From contig PWNY01000017.1 in NCBI GenBank assembly GCA_003557805.1, forward strand, positions 1 to 26,829: a stretch of DNA of 26,829 nucleotides, given 5' to 3'. The notes below the pieces were generated by a model. The model saw only the letters and a list, made by a program, of their open reading frames with translations. It did not search any database and had not been told where the DNA came from. The position numbers and the translations under genes were made by a program. Shown here one piece after another: positions 13,694-21,357 of the stretch. Positions within the stretch are counted from its first letter, which is position 1, and the number at the start of each line of letters is the position of its first letter. Source of the DNA: Bacteroidales bacterium (lineage in GTDB: Bacteria; Bacteroidota; Bacteroidia; Bacteroidales; UBA7960).

Positions 13694-14718
13694 TGCTGCT
13701 TAAGGTTTTTCTGGTTAAACTTAGCCTGCTTCAGGGACAGGATTATCCATGCGGATGTTCCTGCCAGGACATTCACTACTATCTGGTTGGCGTGTGTTAT
13801 GTATGCATAGGAAGTAGCCGGCTCTGAACTTATGCCGTACAGTTCAGTTAGCGTTATTATTGTCATGAAGTGGTAGGTGCCTATACCCCCCGGCACTGGT
13901 GCAAGTATGCCAAGGCTTCCCACTGCCAGGAGCGTTAGGCCTGCAAAGGGGCTTAGGTGGGCTGTGGCAGGAATTGCAAAAAAGCAAAGGTAAACCATCA
14001 TGAAATATAATCCCCATATCAATGCAGTGTAAAGGATAAAGTACCACTTACCCCTCATCGTGCTTATCGTTCTGAAGCCGGAAGACACACCCCTTAGCTG
14101 CCTCTTAAGCCTGAAAAAAGCGGTGCCCTCTCCGGGGTCATGCAGTTTCTTTCTCAGGTATATTATTATCAGAGCAATAAGAACAACAAAGCCACTGCCT
14201 AAAATTAATATGGGAAGCCAGTTGGCCTGGCTTCTTTCCAGCAGGGGAAAGATAAAAACCCTGCCGATAAAGCCCCTCAGGAACCCAAACTGAGACACTA
14301 TGGTGATGAAAACTATAAGCAACATGCTTATAAAGTCAAACACTCTCTCTGCCAGAACGGTTCCTGCCAGGGCGTTGAATGGGGTGCCCGATGCCTTGCT
14401 CAGGCTTACACACCTGGTAACTTCACCCATCCTGGGTACTGCCAGGTTGGAGAGGTAGCCCGTCATAACAGCGTAAAAAGTCTGAAAGGGTTTCGTGGTG
14501 TAGCCCATTGTCCCTATCAGCATATTCCATCTCAGGGCCCTTGCAAAATGGCTCATGAGGGCACATATCATTGCAAGAATTATCCAGAAATAGTTTGCGC
14601 CCCGCAGCTCCCTGCCTATCTGTTCAAGGTCCTGCCCCCTGGTAATCAGCCATAAAAGCAAAACCCCCAGCAGTAGGGATATAACCACCCTGCCATATCT
14701 CCTGAACTTCTTTTTCAA
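13690..14718 (-). CDS. Flippase-like / lysylphosphatidylglycerol synthase TM-domain family membrane protein (YbhN-like)
   Basis: 342-residue polytopic inner-membrane protein with about eight hydrophobic segments, beginning VVISLLLGVLLLWLI and ending VVNVLAGTSAWIILSL. Features seen in the UPF0104/AglD/MprF-TM group include FARALRWNMLIGTMGY, the conserved MTGYLSNLAVPRMGEVTRC loop, and the PVPGGIGTYHF loop. Transport of a lipid or lipid-linked substrate has been proposed for the family, but function is not established. It lies between panD (9 nt upstream) and rfaE2 (4-nt overlap), so it may serve the envelope rather than pantothenate synthesis. Confidence 0.82.
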   Translation of the reverse strand: MKKKFRRYGRVVISLLLGVLLLWLITRGQDLEQIGRELRGANYFWIILAMICALMSHFARALRWNMLIGTMGYTTKPFQTFYAVMTGYLSNLAVPRMGEVTRCVSLSKASGTPFNALAGTVLAERVFDFISMLLIVFITIVSQFGFLRGFIGRVFIFPLLERSQANWLPILILGSGFVVLIALIIIYLRKKLHDPGEGTAFFRLKRQLRGVSSGFRTISTMRGKWYFILYTALIWGLYFMMVYLCFFAIPATAHLSPFAGLTLLAVGSLGILAPVPGGIGTYHFMTIITLTELYGISSEPATSYAYITHANQIVVNVLAGTSAWIILSLKQAKFNQKNLKQQ

Positions 14719-14727
14719 TACGCTGGA

Positions 14728-15069
14728 TTATGTTTTGTTGTTCTCCGGAAAGATTATCTTCGGAACAAAGTCTTTAGCCTTTTCGGCATCCATTATGGCA
14801 TATGCCATAATGATTATTATGTCACCTGGTTGTACCTTCCTTGCGGCAGGACCATTCATACATATCTCTCCGCTGCCCCTTTTCCCTTTGATGACATAGG
14901 TTTCAAGGCGCTCACCGTTGTTGATGTTTACAACCTGGACCTTTTCGTTTTCAATAATACCCGAGGCATCCATCAGGTCTTCATCAATCGTTATACTACC
15001 AATGTAGTTCAGGTCCGCTTCGGTGACAACCGCCCTGTGGATTTTCGATTTAAGGATCTCTATTAGCAT
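14728..15069 (-). CDS. panD: Aspartate 1-decarboxylase precursor
   Basis: Makes beta-alanine for pantothenate. It is a pyruvoyl enzyme produced by self-cleavage, and the Gly24-Ser25 cleavage site is visible in LNYIGSITID. Also present are MLIEILKSKIHRA at the start, NINNGERLETYVIKG, and GEICMNGPAARKVQPGDIIIIMAYA. At 113 residues the length is normal. Next to panC on the same strand, so both precursors of pantothenate are produced by adjacent genes. A separate promoter just upstream suggests it can be transcribed independently of panC. Confidence 0.96.
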   Translation of the reverse strand: MLIEILKSKIHRAVVTEADLNYIGSITIDEDLMDASGIIENEKVQVVNINNGERLETYVIKGKRGSGEICMNGPAARKVQPGDIIIIMAYAIMDAEKAKDFVPKIIFPENNKT

Positions 15070-15115
15070 TTTCCCGTTTTTCGGTGTGGCTTTTCCTGGT
15101 TTATGCCAGGGACTG

Positions 15116-15146
15116 CAAAATTACTAATTAAAAGAAAGATTATCAA
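15116..15146 (-). promoter_or_regulatory. Internal promoter upstream of panD
   Basis: On the minus strand TTG (15146-15144), 20-nt spacer, and a perfect TAATTTTG (15123-15116). It overlaps the last codons of panC. A small CCTGG-CATAAA-CCAGG hairpin lies in the predicted 5' untranslated region. Confidence 0.55.
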
Positions 15147-15975
15147 TCAATCTCACATCTCCCGCATAAACGGCGATACAACCGACTGCTCCTGGTGCCT
15201 GCCTGACATCCCTGACCGGCAGGAGGGTTTCAGGATCTGCTATCTCAAAATACTCCACCCTGAGTTCGGGCGATGAGTCAATAAATGACACTACATCCCT
15301 GATCACCTGGTCTACACTTTTTGCCTTTCCTTCCGATAAAGCCTTTCTGGCCATAAGCAGGCCTTTGTATATCCTTGAGGCCTCACTCCTTTGACCGGGA
15401 GTAAGCCTTGAGTTCCTGCTGCTCATTGCAAGACCGTTATTTTCCCTTACTGTCGGGCAGGCCACTATGTCAACCGGGTGCCCCTCAATCCGGGCCATTT
15501 CCTTTATGATCTGTAACTGCTGGTAATCTTTTTCCCCGAAATAGGCCCTGTTTGGTGTTACGATCCTGAACAGCCTGTCTACCACCACTGCAACCCCATT
15601 GAAATGTCCCTCCCGGTATTTTCCCTCCATTACCTTGTCAAGATGCCCGAAATCATAATGTTTTGTTTCATTGCCGGGGTAGATTTCTTGCTCGTCGGGG
15701 CAAAAAGCCGCATCACATCCTGCCTCTGACAGCTTCGCCAGGTCGGACTCCAGCGTCCTTGGATATTTGCGCAGATCCTCCTTGTTGTTGAACTGTATGG
15801 GGTTTACAAAGATACTGCATACAACAACGTCATTCTCTTTAATTGCCCTGGAAACCAGTTCAAGATGGGCCCTGTGGAGGGCGCCCATTGTTGGTACGAA
15901 GCCGACGGAACCCCCTTCTCCTTTGTGCGCATGTATCCATTCAGCCAGTTCCTTGATCTTCCTGAAAACCTTCAT
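15124..15975 (-). CDS. panC: Pantothenate synthetase (pantoate-beta-alanine ligase)
   Basis: Joins pantoate and beta-alanine with ATP. 283 residues, normal length. Visible are VGFVPTMGALHRAHLELV (the HIGH-like motif, here HRAH with Ala in place of the usual Gly), VCSIFVNPIQFNNKEDLRKYPRTLESD, GHFNGVAVVVDRLFRIVTPNRAYFGEKDYQQLQIIK, and PTVRENNGLAMSSRNSRL with the KMSKS-like segment. First gene of the minus-strand cluster. The panC / half-size GT5 / DUF4270 neighbourhood recurs in Bacteroidota as I recall it. Confidence 0.95.
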   Translation of the reverse strand: MKVFRKIKELAEWIHAHKGEGGSVGFVPTMGALHRAHLELVSRAIKENDVVVCSIFVNPIQFNNKEDLRKYPRTLESDLAKLSEAGCDAAFCPDEQEIYPGNETKHYDFGHLDKVMEGKYREGHFNGVAVVVDRLFRIVTPNRAYFGEKDYQQLQIIKEMARIEGHPVDIVACPTVRENNGLAMSSRNSRLTPGQRSEASRIYKGLLMARKALSEGKAKSVDQVIRDVVSFIDSSPELRVEYFEIADPETLLPVRDVRQAPGAVGCIAVYAGDVRLIDNLSFN

Positions 15976-16027
15976 GGTTTCTTATATAATTTTGCAAAAA
16001 GCGTTTAGGACCAAAAAAACAAATCCG

Positions 16028-16059
16028 CAAAGCTATAAGCTTTAGTTGAAAAATAGCAA
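16028..16059 (-). promoter_or_regulatory. Promoter of panC
   Basis: On the minus strand TTG (16059-16057), 21-nt spacer, TAGCTTTG (16035-16028), a perfect -7 match. It overlaps the oppositely oriented promoter of the next gene. Confidence 0.55.
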
Positions 16060-16076
16060 AAAAAAGTGTATTTTTG
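16046..16076 (+). promoter_or_regulatory. Promoter of the GT5-like gene
   Basis: TTG (16046-16048), 20-nt spacer, and a perfect TATTTTTG (16069-16076), 38 nt before the ATG at 16115. Shares 16046-16059 with the panC promoter. Confidence 0.6.
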
Positions 16077-16114
16077 CATAAAAATTTTTAGGTCCCAATT
16101 AAGTTTATTAATTT

Positions 16115-16942
16115 ATGGAAAAGCCCAAGGTTCTTTTTGTACAACAGGAAATAACCCCATACCTGAAGGAGACGCATATGGGTCATATAGGCAGGCATCT
16201 TCCTCAGGGAATCCAGGAAAGAAAAAAGGAAATCAGAACATTCATGCCGCGTTACGGTTGCATCAATGAGCGCCGCAACCAATTGCACGAAGTAATTCGC
16301 CTTTCAGGGATGAACCTGATTATAGACAATACTGACCACCCGCTTATAATCAAGGTTGCCTCCATACAATCAGCAAGAATGCAGATTTATTTCATTGACA
16401 ATGAAGATTTTTTCCAGCGCAAGTTTACCCTTACCAACAAAACCGGGAAATATTTCGAGGATAATGACGAGAGGGCTATCTTCTTTACAAGGGGAGTGAT
16501 AGAGACTGTGAAAAAGTTAGGCTGGGCACCAGACCTTGTACACTGCAATGGATGGTTCACAAGCCTTATGCCGTTTTATCTCAAGGAGGCAATGAATGAT
16601 AATCCGATGTTTTCCGACACAAAAGTTATCTATTCAATTTACAATGATGAGTTCCCGGACAGTTTGAGCAAGTCCATGGCATCCAAGCTGAAAACAAAGG
16701 GGATGAAAGAGGCGGCCCTGAAGAAGTATGCAGACCCCACATATCTGAATATTAACAAAATAGCCATGGATTATTCAGACGGGATAATTATTGGTGAGCA
16801 GAACATCAACCAGGAGCTTGAAAAATATGCCAGGGAAAGTGGAAAACCTTTGCTGGATTACCATGACAGGGACACTTACCTGGATGCCTACAACAAATTC
16901 TATGATGAGGTCCTGGTGACTGAAACTGTTTTGGAACAATAA
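16115..16942 (+). CDS. Half-length glycogen/starch synthase (GT5)-like protein
   Basis: 275 residues that resemble only the N-terminal Rossmann half of GT5 glycogen synthases: VLFVQQEITPYLKETHMGHIGRHLPQGIQERKKEIRTFMPRYG at the start (given here across loops), FTRGVIETVKKLGWAPDLVHCNGWFTSLMPFYLKE in the middle, and a late segment similar to the domain linker. The C-terminal half that normally completes the sugar-nucleotide site is absent, and the N-terminal K-x-G-G-L motif is replaced by K-E-T-H-M-G. The stop is followed by a new promoter and lipoprotein gene, so this is a genuine short protein, not a frameshift. Glucosyl transfer is doubtful; function unknown. Databases usually label such proteins glycogen synthase. 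Confidence 0.8.
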   Translation: MEKPKVLFVQQEITPYLKETHMGHIGRHLPQGIQERKKEIRTFMPRYGCINERRNQLHEVIRLSGMNLIIDNTDHPLIIKVASIQSARMQIYFIDNEDFFQRKFTLTNKTGKYFEDNDERAIFFTRGVIETVKKLGWAPDLVHCNGWFTSLMPFYLKEAMNDNPMFSDTKVIYSIYNDEFPDSLSKSMASKLKTKGMKEAALKKYADPTYLNINKIAMDYSDGIIIGEQNINQELEKYARESGKPLLDYHDRDTYLDAYNKFYDEVLVTETVLEQ

Positions 16943-16959
16943 TAAAATATATAACTTTG
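16931..16959 (+). promoter_or_regulatory. Promoter upstream of the DUF4270 gene
   Basis: TTG (16931-16933), 18-nt spacer, perfect TAACTTTG (16952-16959). It overlaps the end of the GT5-like gene and lies upstream of the terminator-like hairpin at 17030-17052. Confidence 0.5.
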
Positions 16960-17029
16960 CAATCCGTTAATCCGGATAGATATTGTATTGTTCATAAAAA
17001 ACGACATAGAGTTGAAAATTAAAATTAAC

Positions 17030-17052
17030 CCCCGTTCGTACGGGGTTTTTTT
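17030..17052 (+). terminator. Terminator-like hairpin immediately before the DUF4270 gene
   Basis: CCCCGT-TCGT-ACGGGG, a perfect 6-bp stem with a 4-nt loop, followed by seven T. The run ends 7 nt before the ATG at 17060. It may end transcripts from the GT5-like gene, but any transcript from the promoter at 16931-16959 would also meet it. I found no leader ORF with an ATG and no antiterminator partner between promoter and hairpin. Confidence 0.65.
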
Positions 17053-17059
17053 CGCGTTC

Positions 17060-18385
17060 ATGAAAAGAATCCCCGCAATTATACTGCCCCTGTTGCTTAT
17101 ATACGGGTGTGCTGAATATGATGATGTCGCCCTGGATCTTTATCATACTGACGGACCGTTCGAAGTAAGAATGGAGGCAGTGGACACCCTTACTCTCAGG
17201 GCAATGACCGTTCCCGACGACAGCCTGGCAATGAGCCTGGGCTCCTCAAATATCCTCGGGGTAATTAATGACCCGGTATTTGGAAAGACAAGGGCCGGGA
17301 TTTATACCGAGACACGTTTGCCAATTAATAACCTTTCTCTCGGTAACAATCCTGTGCTTGATTCAATACACCTGGTGCTGGTACATACCGGTGACTATTA
17401 CGGGAGGCTTTCTGACTTCCAGAAACTACGGGTGTACGAGTTGACAGAGAACTTCCCTGAACAAGACACACTCTTCTCAAATATCGAGATCCCTCATTCC
17501 TCCCTGCAGCTCAACCAAAACCGTGAAGGTCATCTGATAAGGCCGGCGCCCGAAGACAGCGTTATGGTGGACACTGTATTGCAGCCACCACAGATAAGGA
17601 TACCCCTGTCAGACCATTTCGGGCGCAAACTCATAAATGCAAACGGTACGTATGCATTTGAAAATGTTCCGGGCTACCTTGAAGCCTTCAAGGGCCTGTA
17701 TATTGTGCCGGATGAAGACATTGAAGGTATGGGCGCGATGTACACCATAAATATGCTGCACGTTTTGAGCTCAATAGAGCTTTACTTCCACAATGTTGGG
17801 GATACTGTCGGTTCACGGGTGCGTTTCCCAATCAATGAATTTGCCAAGAGATCCAGCAGAATTACCCATGGAGGCTATGAAAACACTCATGAGGCTTTGA
17901 GAAGGCAGGTAATTGAACAGGACCAGGCAACAGCAGACAGTCTTCTCTTTGTACAGTCAATGGGGGTAACCAGGGTGAATATCCAGATACCCTATCTTCA
18001 GGAAATTGCCGATACTCCAAAACTCCTTATTAATAAGGCTGAACTGGTAATGCCTGTGGCCGAAGGGTTTGCCACTGAGGAACTCCCTGCATCGGGCGAC
18101 CTGCTTCTGCTGCGCATTGACGAAAACAATGACAACCTGTTATTGCTTGATGATTACCGTATAGGGAGGGATTATTTTGGAGGCATGCTAAGTGCCGATG
18201 AAACAAGATACACCTTTAATATAACGCAGTACTTTCAACAGGTAATGGACGGTGTTCACAATAATGACGGGCTTGCCCTGATAGCAGGAGGCTCAGCACA
18301 GGATATGAGCAGGGTCGTGTTGAACGGGCCGGGAAGGGTAAATAACCCTATGCGCCTGGTAATTTATTACTCGGTTTTTGAGTGA
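17060..18385 (+). CDS. DUF4270 family lipoprotein
   Basis: About 441 residues. The start is placed at the ATG at 17060 (MKRIPAIILPLLLIYGCAEY), which gives a lipoprotein signal peptide with Cys17 after LIYG; the longer frame uses a TTG and runs through the hairpin. After the Cys the sequence continues YDDVALDLYHTDGPFEVRMEAVDTLTLRA and includes GSSNILGVINDPVFGKTRAGIYTETRLP, a pattern characteristic of DUF4270 proteins (beta-rich, acting as a surface or periplasmic lipoprotein). The second half has YLQEIADTPKLLINKAELVMPV and FNITQYFQQVMDG. Function is unknown. Conserved position next to the GT5-like gene and panC supports the family call. Confidence 0.82.
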   Translation: MKRIPAIILPLLLIYGCAEYDDVALDLYHTDGPFEVRMEAVDTLTLRAMTVPDDSLAMSLGSSNILGVINDPVFGKTRAGIYTETRLPINNLSLGNNPVLDSIHLVLVHTGDYYGRLSDFQKLRVYELTENFPEQDTLFSNIEIPHSSLQLNQNREGHLIRPAPEDSVMVDTVLQPPQIRIPLSDHFGRKLINANGTYAFENVPGYLEAFKGLYIVPDEDIEGMGAMYTINMLHVLSSIELYFHNVGDTVGSRVRFPINEFAKRSSRITHGGYENTHEALRRQVIEQDQATADSLLFVQSMGVTRVNIQIPYLQEIADTPKLLINKAELVMPVAEGFATEELPASGDLLLLRIDENNDNLLLLDDYRIGRDYFGGMLSADETRYTFNITQYFQQVMDGVHNNDGLALIAGGSAQDMSRVVLNGPGRVNNPMRLVIYYSVFE

Positions 18386-18445
18386 TAATCATACTGCCGT
18401 TGCTTTTTTGAAGTACTCTGTTGGATGCCATAAAACAATTTTGCT

Positions 18446-20284
18446 ATGTGTGGTATAGTAGCTTACATTGGTCCTCAGCGAGCATATCCGGTACTTATAA
18501 AAGGCCTTTACCGGCTGGAGTACCGTGGTTACGACAGTGCAGGAGTTGCCCTTCTGGACGGAGGGCTTAACCTTTTCAAGACCAGGGGAAAGGTAGCTGA
18601 CCTTGACCGCATTGCAAACAACAGGGATAATAGTGCCAACATCGGCATTGCCCACACCAGGTGGGCTACCCATGGTGAACCAAACGATATAAATGCACAC
18701 CCCCACTACAGCCCTTCAAAAAGAATGGCCATCATTCACAATGGTATAATTGAGAACTACGGGGCCCTGAAAAAAGAACTGATTAACCGGGGGTATACCT
18801 TCAGCAGCGAAACCGATACTGAAGTCCTGATACACCTTATCGAGGATATACAGAACCAGGAGAACCTGCCTCTGGATGAAGCGGTCAGGATAGCATTGAA
18901 CCAGGTGGTTGGCGCATATGCGATCGTGGTGATCTCGAAGGACTATCCCGACAGCCTGATCGTTGCAAAGAAGGGGAGTCCGCTTGTAATTGGTGTTGGC
19001 AGGGATGAATACTTTGTGGCATCCGACCCTTCGCCGATTGTTGAGTACACAAAAAATGTGGTTTACCTTGAAGATGAAGAGATGGCTGTTATTCCCCGGA
19101 AAGGTGAGCTGGAGGTGAAGACTATACGGAACCAGAAGAAGACGCCTTATGTTTACCACCTGGAGATGCAGTTGTCTTCCATTGAGAAGGAAGGCTTCCC
19201 CCATTTTATGCTCAAGGAGATATACGAACAGCCAAGAAGCATCAAAGACAGCATGCGGGGCCGTTTAAATTTAAGGAGCGGCATTATCTCCCTTGGCGGT
19301 ATCATTGACTATGAGCAGAAGTTCCTCAACTGTAAAAGGATAATCATTGTAGCCTGCGGAACATCCTGGCATGCTGGTCTTGTAGGGGAGTATCTTTTTG
19401 AAGACCTGGCGCGCATTCCAGTGGAGGTTGAGTATGCCTCGGAGTTCCGGTACAGGAACCCGGTGCTTTATGAGGATGATGTTGTAATTGCGATAAGCCA
19501 GTCGGGTGAAACAGCTGACACCCTTGCTGCCGCCGAGATTGCCAAGGCAAGGGGTGCAACGATTATAGGCATCTGCAATGTGGTGGGATCAACCATTGCC
19601 AGGGTTACGCATGCAGGATCCTATACCCATGCCGGCCCTGAGATCGGTGTTGCTTCTACAAAGGCATTCACCGCCCAGGTTACCATTCTCAGTTTGATGG
19701 CCCTATCCATTGCAGACAAAAAAGGAAGTATATCCCGCAGCCGTTACTATCAGCTTTTAAGTGAAATGGAGTCCATTCCGGCCAAGGTCGGAAAGGCCCT
19801 TGAATCAAACGAGAAGATACTGGGCATTGCAAAGATATTCCAGGATGCAAGGAACTTTTTGTATCTGGGCAGGGGGTATAATTTCCCGGTTGCCCTGGAG
19901 GGAGCGCTTAAGCTAAAGGAGATATCATACATACATGCAGAGGGCTATCCTGCCGCAGAAATGAAGCATGGACCGATAGCCCTTATAGATGAGGAGATGC
20001 CGGTTGTGGTAATTGCAACCATTAAGGGGAACTATGAAAAGGTCGTTAGTAATATACAGGAGGTAAAGGCACGCAAGGGTATAATAATAGCTGTTGTTAC
20101 CGAGGGGGATAAGGTCGTAAGGGATATGGCAGACCATGTCATCGAGATTCCTGAAACAGATGAAGTACTGGTACCTCTTGTTGCAACTGTACCTTTGCAG
20201 CTGTTATCATATCATATGGCGGTACTGCGGGGCTGCAATGTTGACCAGCCAAGGAATCTGGCCAAGTCAGTTACTGTGGAGTAA
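18446..20284 (+). CDS. glmS: Glutamine-fructose-6-phosphate aminotransferase (isomerizing)
   Basis: Makes glucosamine-6-phosphate, the entry to peptidoglycan and lipopolysaccharide amino sugars. 612 residues, normal length. The N-terminal Ntn glutaminase domain begins MCGIVAYIG with Cys2 as nucleophile, followed by HTRWATHGEPNDINAHPH. Two SIS sugar-isomerase domains follow, with CGTSWHAGLVGEYLFE and ISQSGETADTLAA in the first and GRGYNFPVALEGALKLKEISYIHAEGYPAAEMKHGPIALI in the second, ending at the conserved NVDQPRNLAKSVTVE. The start must be this ATG because Cys2 is catalytic. The PfkB gene follows after 24 nt. Confidence 0.97.
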   Translation: MCGIVAYIGPQRAYPVLIKGLYRLEYRGYDSAGVALLDGGLNLFKTRGKVADLDRIANNRDNSANIGIAHTRWATHGEPNDINAHPHYSPSKRMAIIHNGIIENYGALKKELINRGYTFSSETDTEVLIHLIEDIQNQENLPLDEAVRIALNQVVGAYAIVVISKDYPDSLIVAKKGSPLVIGVGRDEYFVASDPSPIVEYTKNVVYLEDEEMAVIPRKGELEVKTIRNQKKTPYVYHLEMQLSSIEKEGFPHFMLKEIYEQPRSIKDSMRGRLNLRSGIISLGGIIDYEQKFLNCKRIIIVACGTSWHAGLVGEYLFEDLARIPVEVEYASEFRYRNPVLYEDDVVIAISQSGETADTLAAAEIAKARGATIIGICNVVGSTIARVTHAGSYTHAGPEIGVASTKAFTAQVTILSLMALSIADKKGSISRSRYYQLLSEMESIPAKVGKALESNEKILGIAKIFQDARNFLYLGRGYNFPVALEGALKLKEISYIHAEGYPAAEMKHGPIALIDEEMPVVVIATIKGNYEKVVSNIQEVKARKGIIIAVVTEGDKVVRDMADHVIEIPETDEVLVPLVATVPLQLLSYHMAVLRGCNVDQPRNLAKSVTVE

Positions 20285-20308
20285 GCGAGGATAAAAAAAG
20301 AGGAATTC

Positions 20309-21223
20309 ATGAGTTTATTGGTAGTGGGAACGGTTGCATTTGACGAGATTGAGACCCCACACGGAAAGTCGGGCAGGATACTGGGCGGTGCTGCCACATA
20401 TGTGGGACTTGCAGCCAGCCACATGATCAGGGACATAAGGCTGTCGGCTGTTGTGGGAGAGGACTTCCCAAACGAATACATGAGGGTTTTTAAAGAAAGG
20501 GGGATAGATACCAGCGGTATCAGTGTTGTGTCAGGCGAGAAAACTTTCTACTGGTCCGGGAGGTATCACGACAACATGAACATAAGAGACACCCTCTTAA
20601 CCGAACTCAATGTACTTGCCGGATTTAAACCTGTTCTCCCTGATGCCTACAGGAACAGTGAATACCTAATGCTGGGCAATCTCACACCTGCTATCCAGAG
20701 GAGTGTTATTCAGCAGATGGACACCCGCCCCCGTCTTATTTGCATGGACACCATGAACTTCTGGATGGATACCGCATGGGATGACTTGCTTGATGTGGTT
20801 TCAATGGTGGATGTGCTTGCAGTTAACGAAGAGGAGGCAAGAGAGCTTTCCGGTGAATACTCCCTGCTGCTAGCAGCCCGTAAGATACTGACAATGGGGC
20901 CGGAGTTTGTTATTGTAAAAAGGGGTGAACATGGGGCAATGCTGTTCAGTGGCGATGAAAAGTTCTGTGTGCCCGCAATGCCCCTGGAGTCTGTTGCGGA
21001 TCCAACTGGTGCAGGTGACTCCTTTGCCGGGGGCTTTATGGGGTACATAGCCCGCTGCGGTGATACAGGTTTTGAGAGCATGAAGAATGCCCTGATATAC
21101 GGAACGGTACTTGCCAGTTTTTCTGTAGAGAAGTTCGGCACTGAAAGGCTGCTTGAGTTAAGCGGGAAGGATATTGAGGAAAGGCTGGCCGAATTTGTAA
21201 AGATGCTGTCATTCTCGTTTTAA
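20309..21223 (+). CDS. PfkB family carbohydrate/nucleoside kinase
   Basis: 304-residue ribokinase-fold kinase. The N-terminal segment has LVVGTVAFDEIETP and GRILGGAATYVGLAASHM (substrate side), and DTMNFWMDTAWDDLLDVVSMVDVLAVNEEEARELSG lies in the middle. The signature DPTGAGDSFAGGFMGYIAR, with the catalytic Asp in GAGD, is near residue 235. Substrate cannot be told from sequence; similar proteins are annotated as sugar or adenosine kinases. It sits 24 nt after glmS and is probably co-transcribed. AGAGGA precedes the ATG at normal Shine-Dalgarno distance. Confidence 0.88.
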   Translation: MSLLVVGTVAFDEIETPHGKSGRILGGAATYVGLAASHMIRDIRLSAVVGEDFPNEYMRVFKERGIDTSGISVVSGEKTFYWSGRYHDNMNIRDTLLTELNVLAGFKPVLPDAYRNSEYLMLGNLTPAIQRSVIQQMDTRPRLICMDTMNFWMDTAWDDLLDVVSMVDVLAVNEEEARELSGEYSLLLAARKILTMGPEFVIVKRGEHGAMLFSGDEKFCVPAMPLESVADPTGAGDSFAGGFMGYIARCGDTGFESMKNALIYGTVLASFSVEKFGTERLLELSGKDIEERLAEFVKMLSFSF

Positions 21224-21357
21224 GGCTGAGAAAGCTGTGTTTCAGGAATTCTTCTTTTTTTTCGCTGGCTTAAGGCATTTTTGTTAACTTTAGCCACTTT
21301 TTTTAAGTCAATTACCAGGAATCAAATAATGTACATTTAAAATATCGGGAAGTTGTT

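Noticed and set aside
16988..17059. TTG-initiated upstream extension of the DUF4270 protein
   Set aside because: It would translate the terminator hairpin and push the lipoprotein signal peptide 24 residues inward; the ATG at 17060 gives a clean lipobox.
18436..18443. CAATTTTG directly before glmS as a promoter
   Set aside because: It ends 2 nt from the glmS ATG, has a mismatch in the first base and no TTG at proper spacing. A leaderless transcript is conceivable but cannot be supported.
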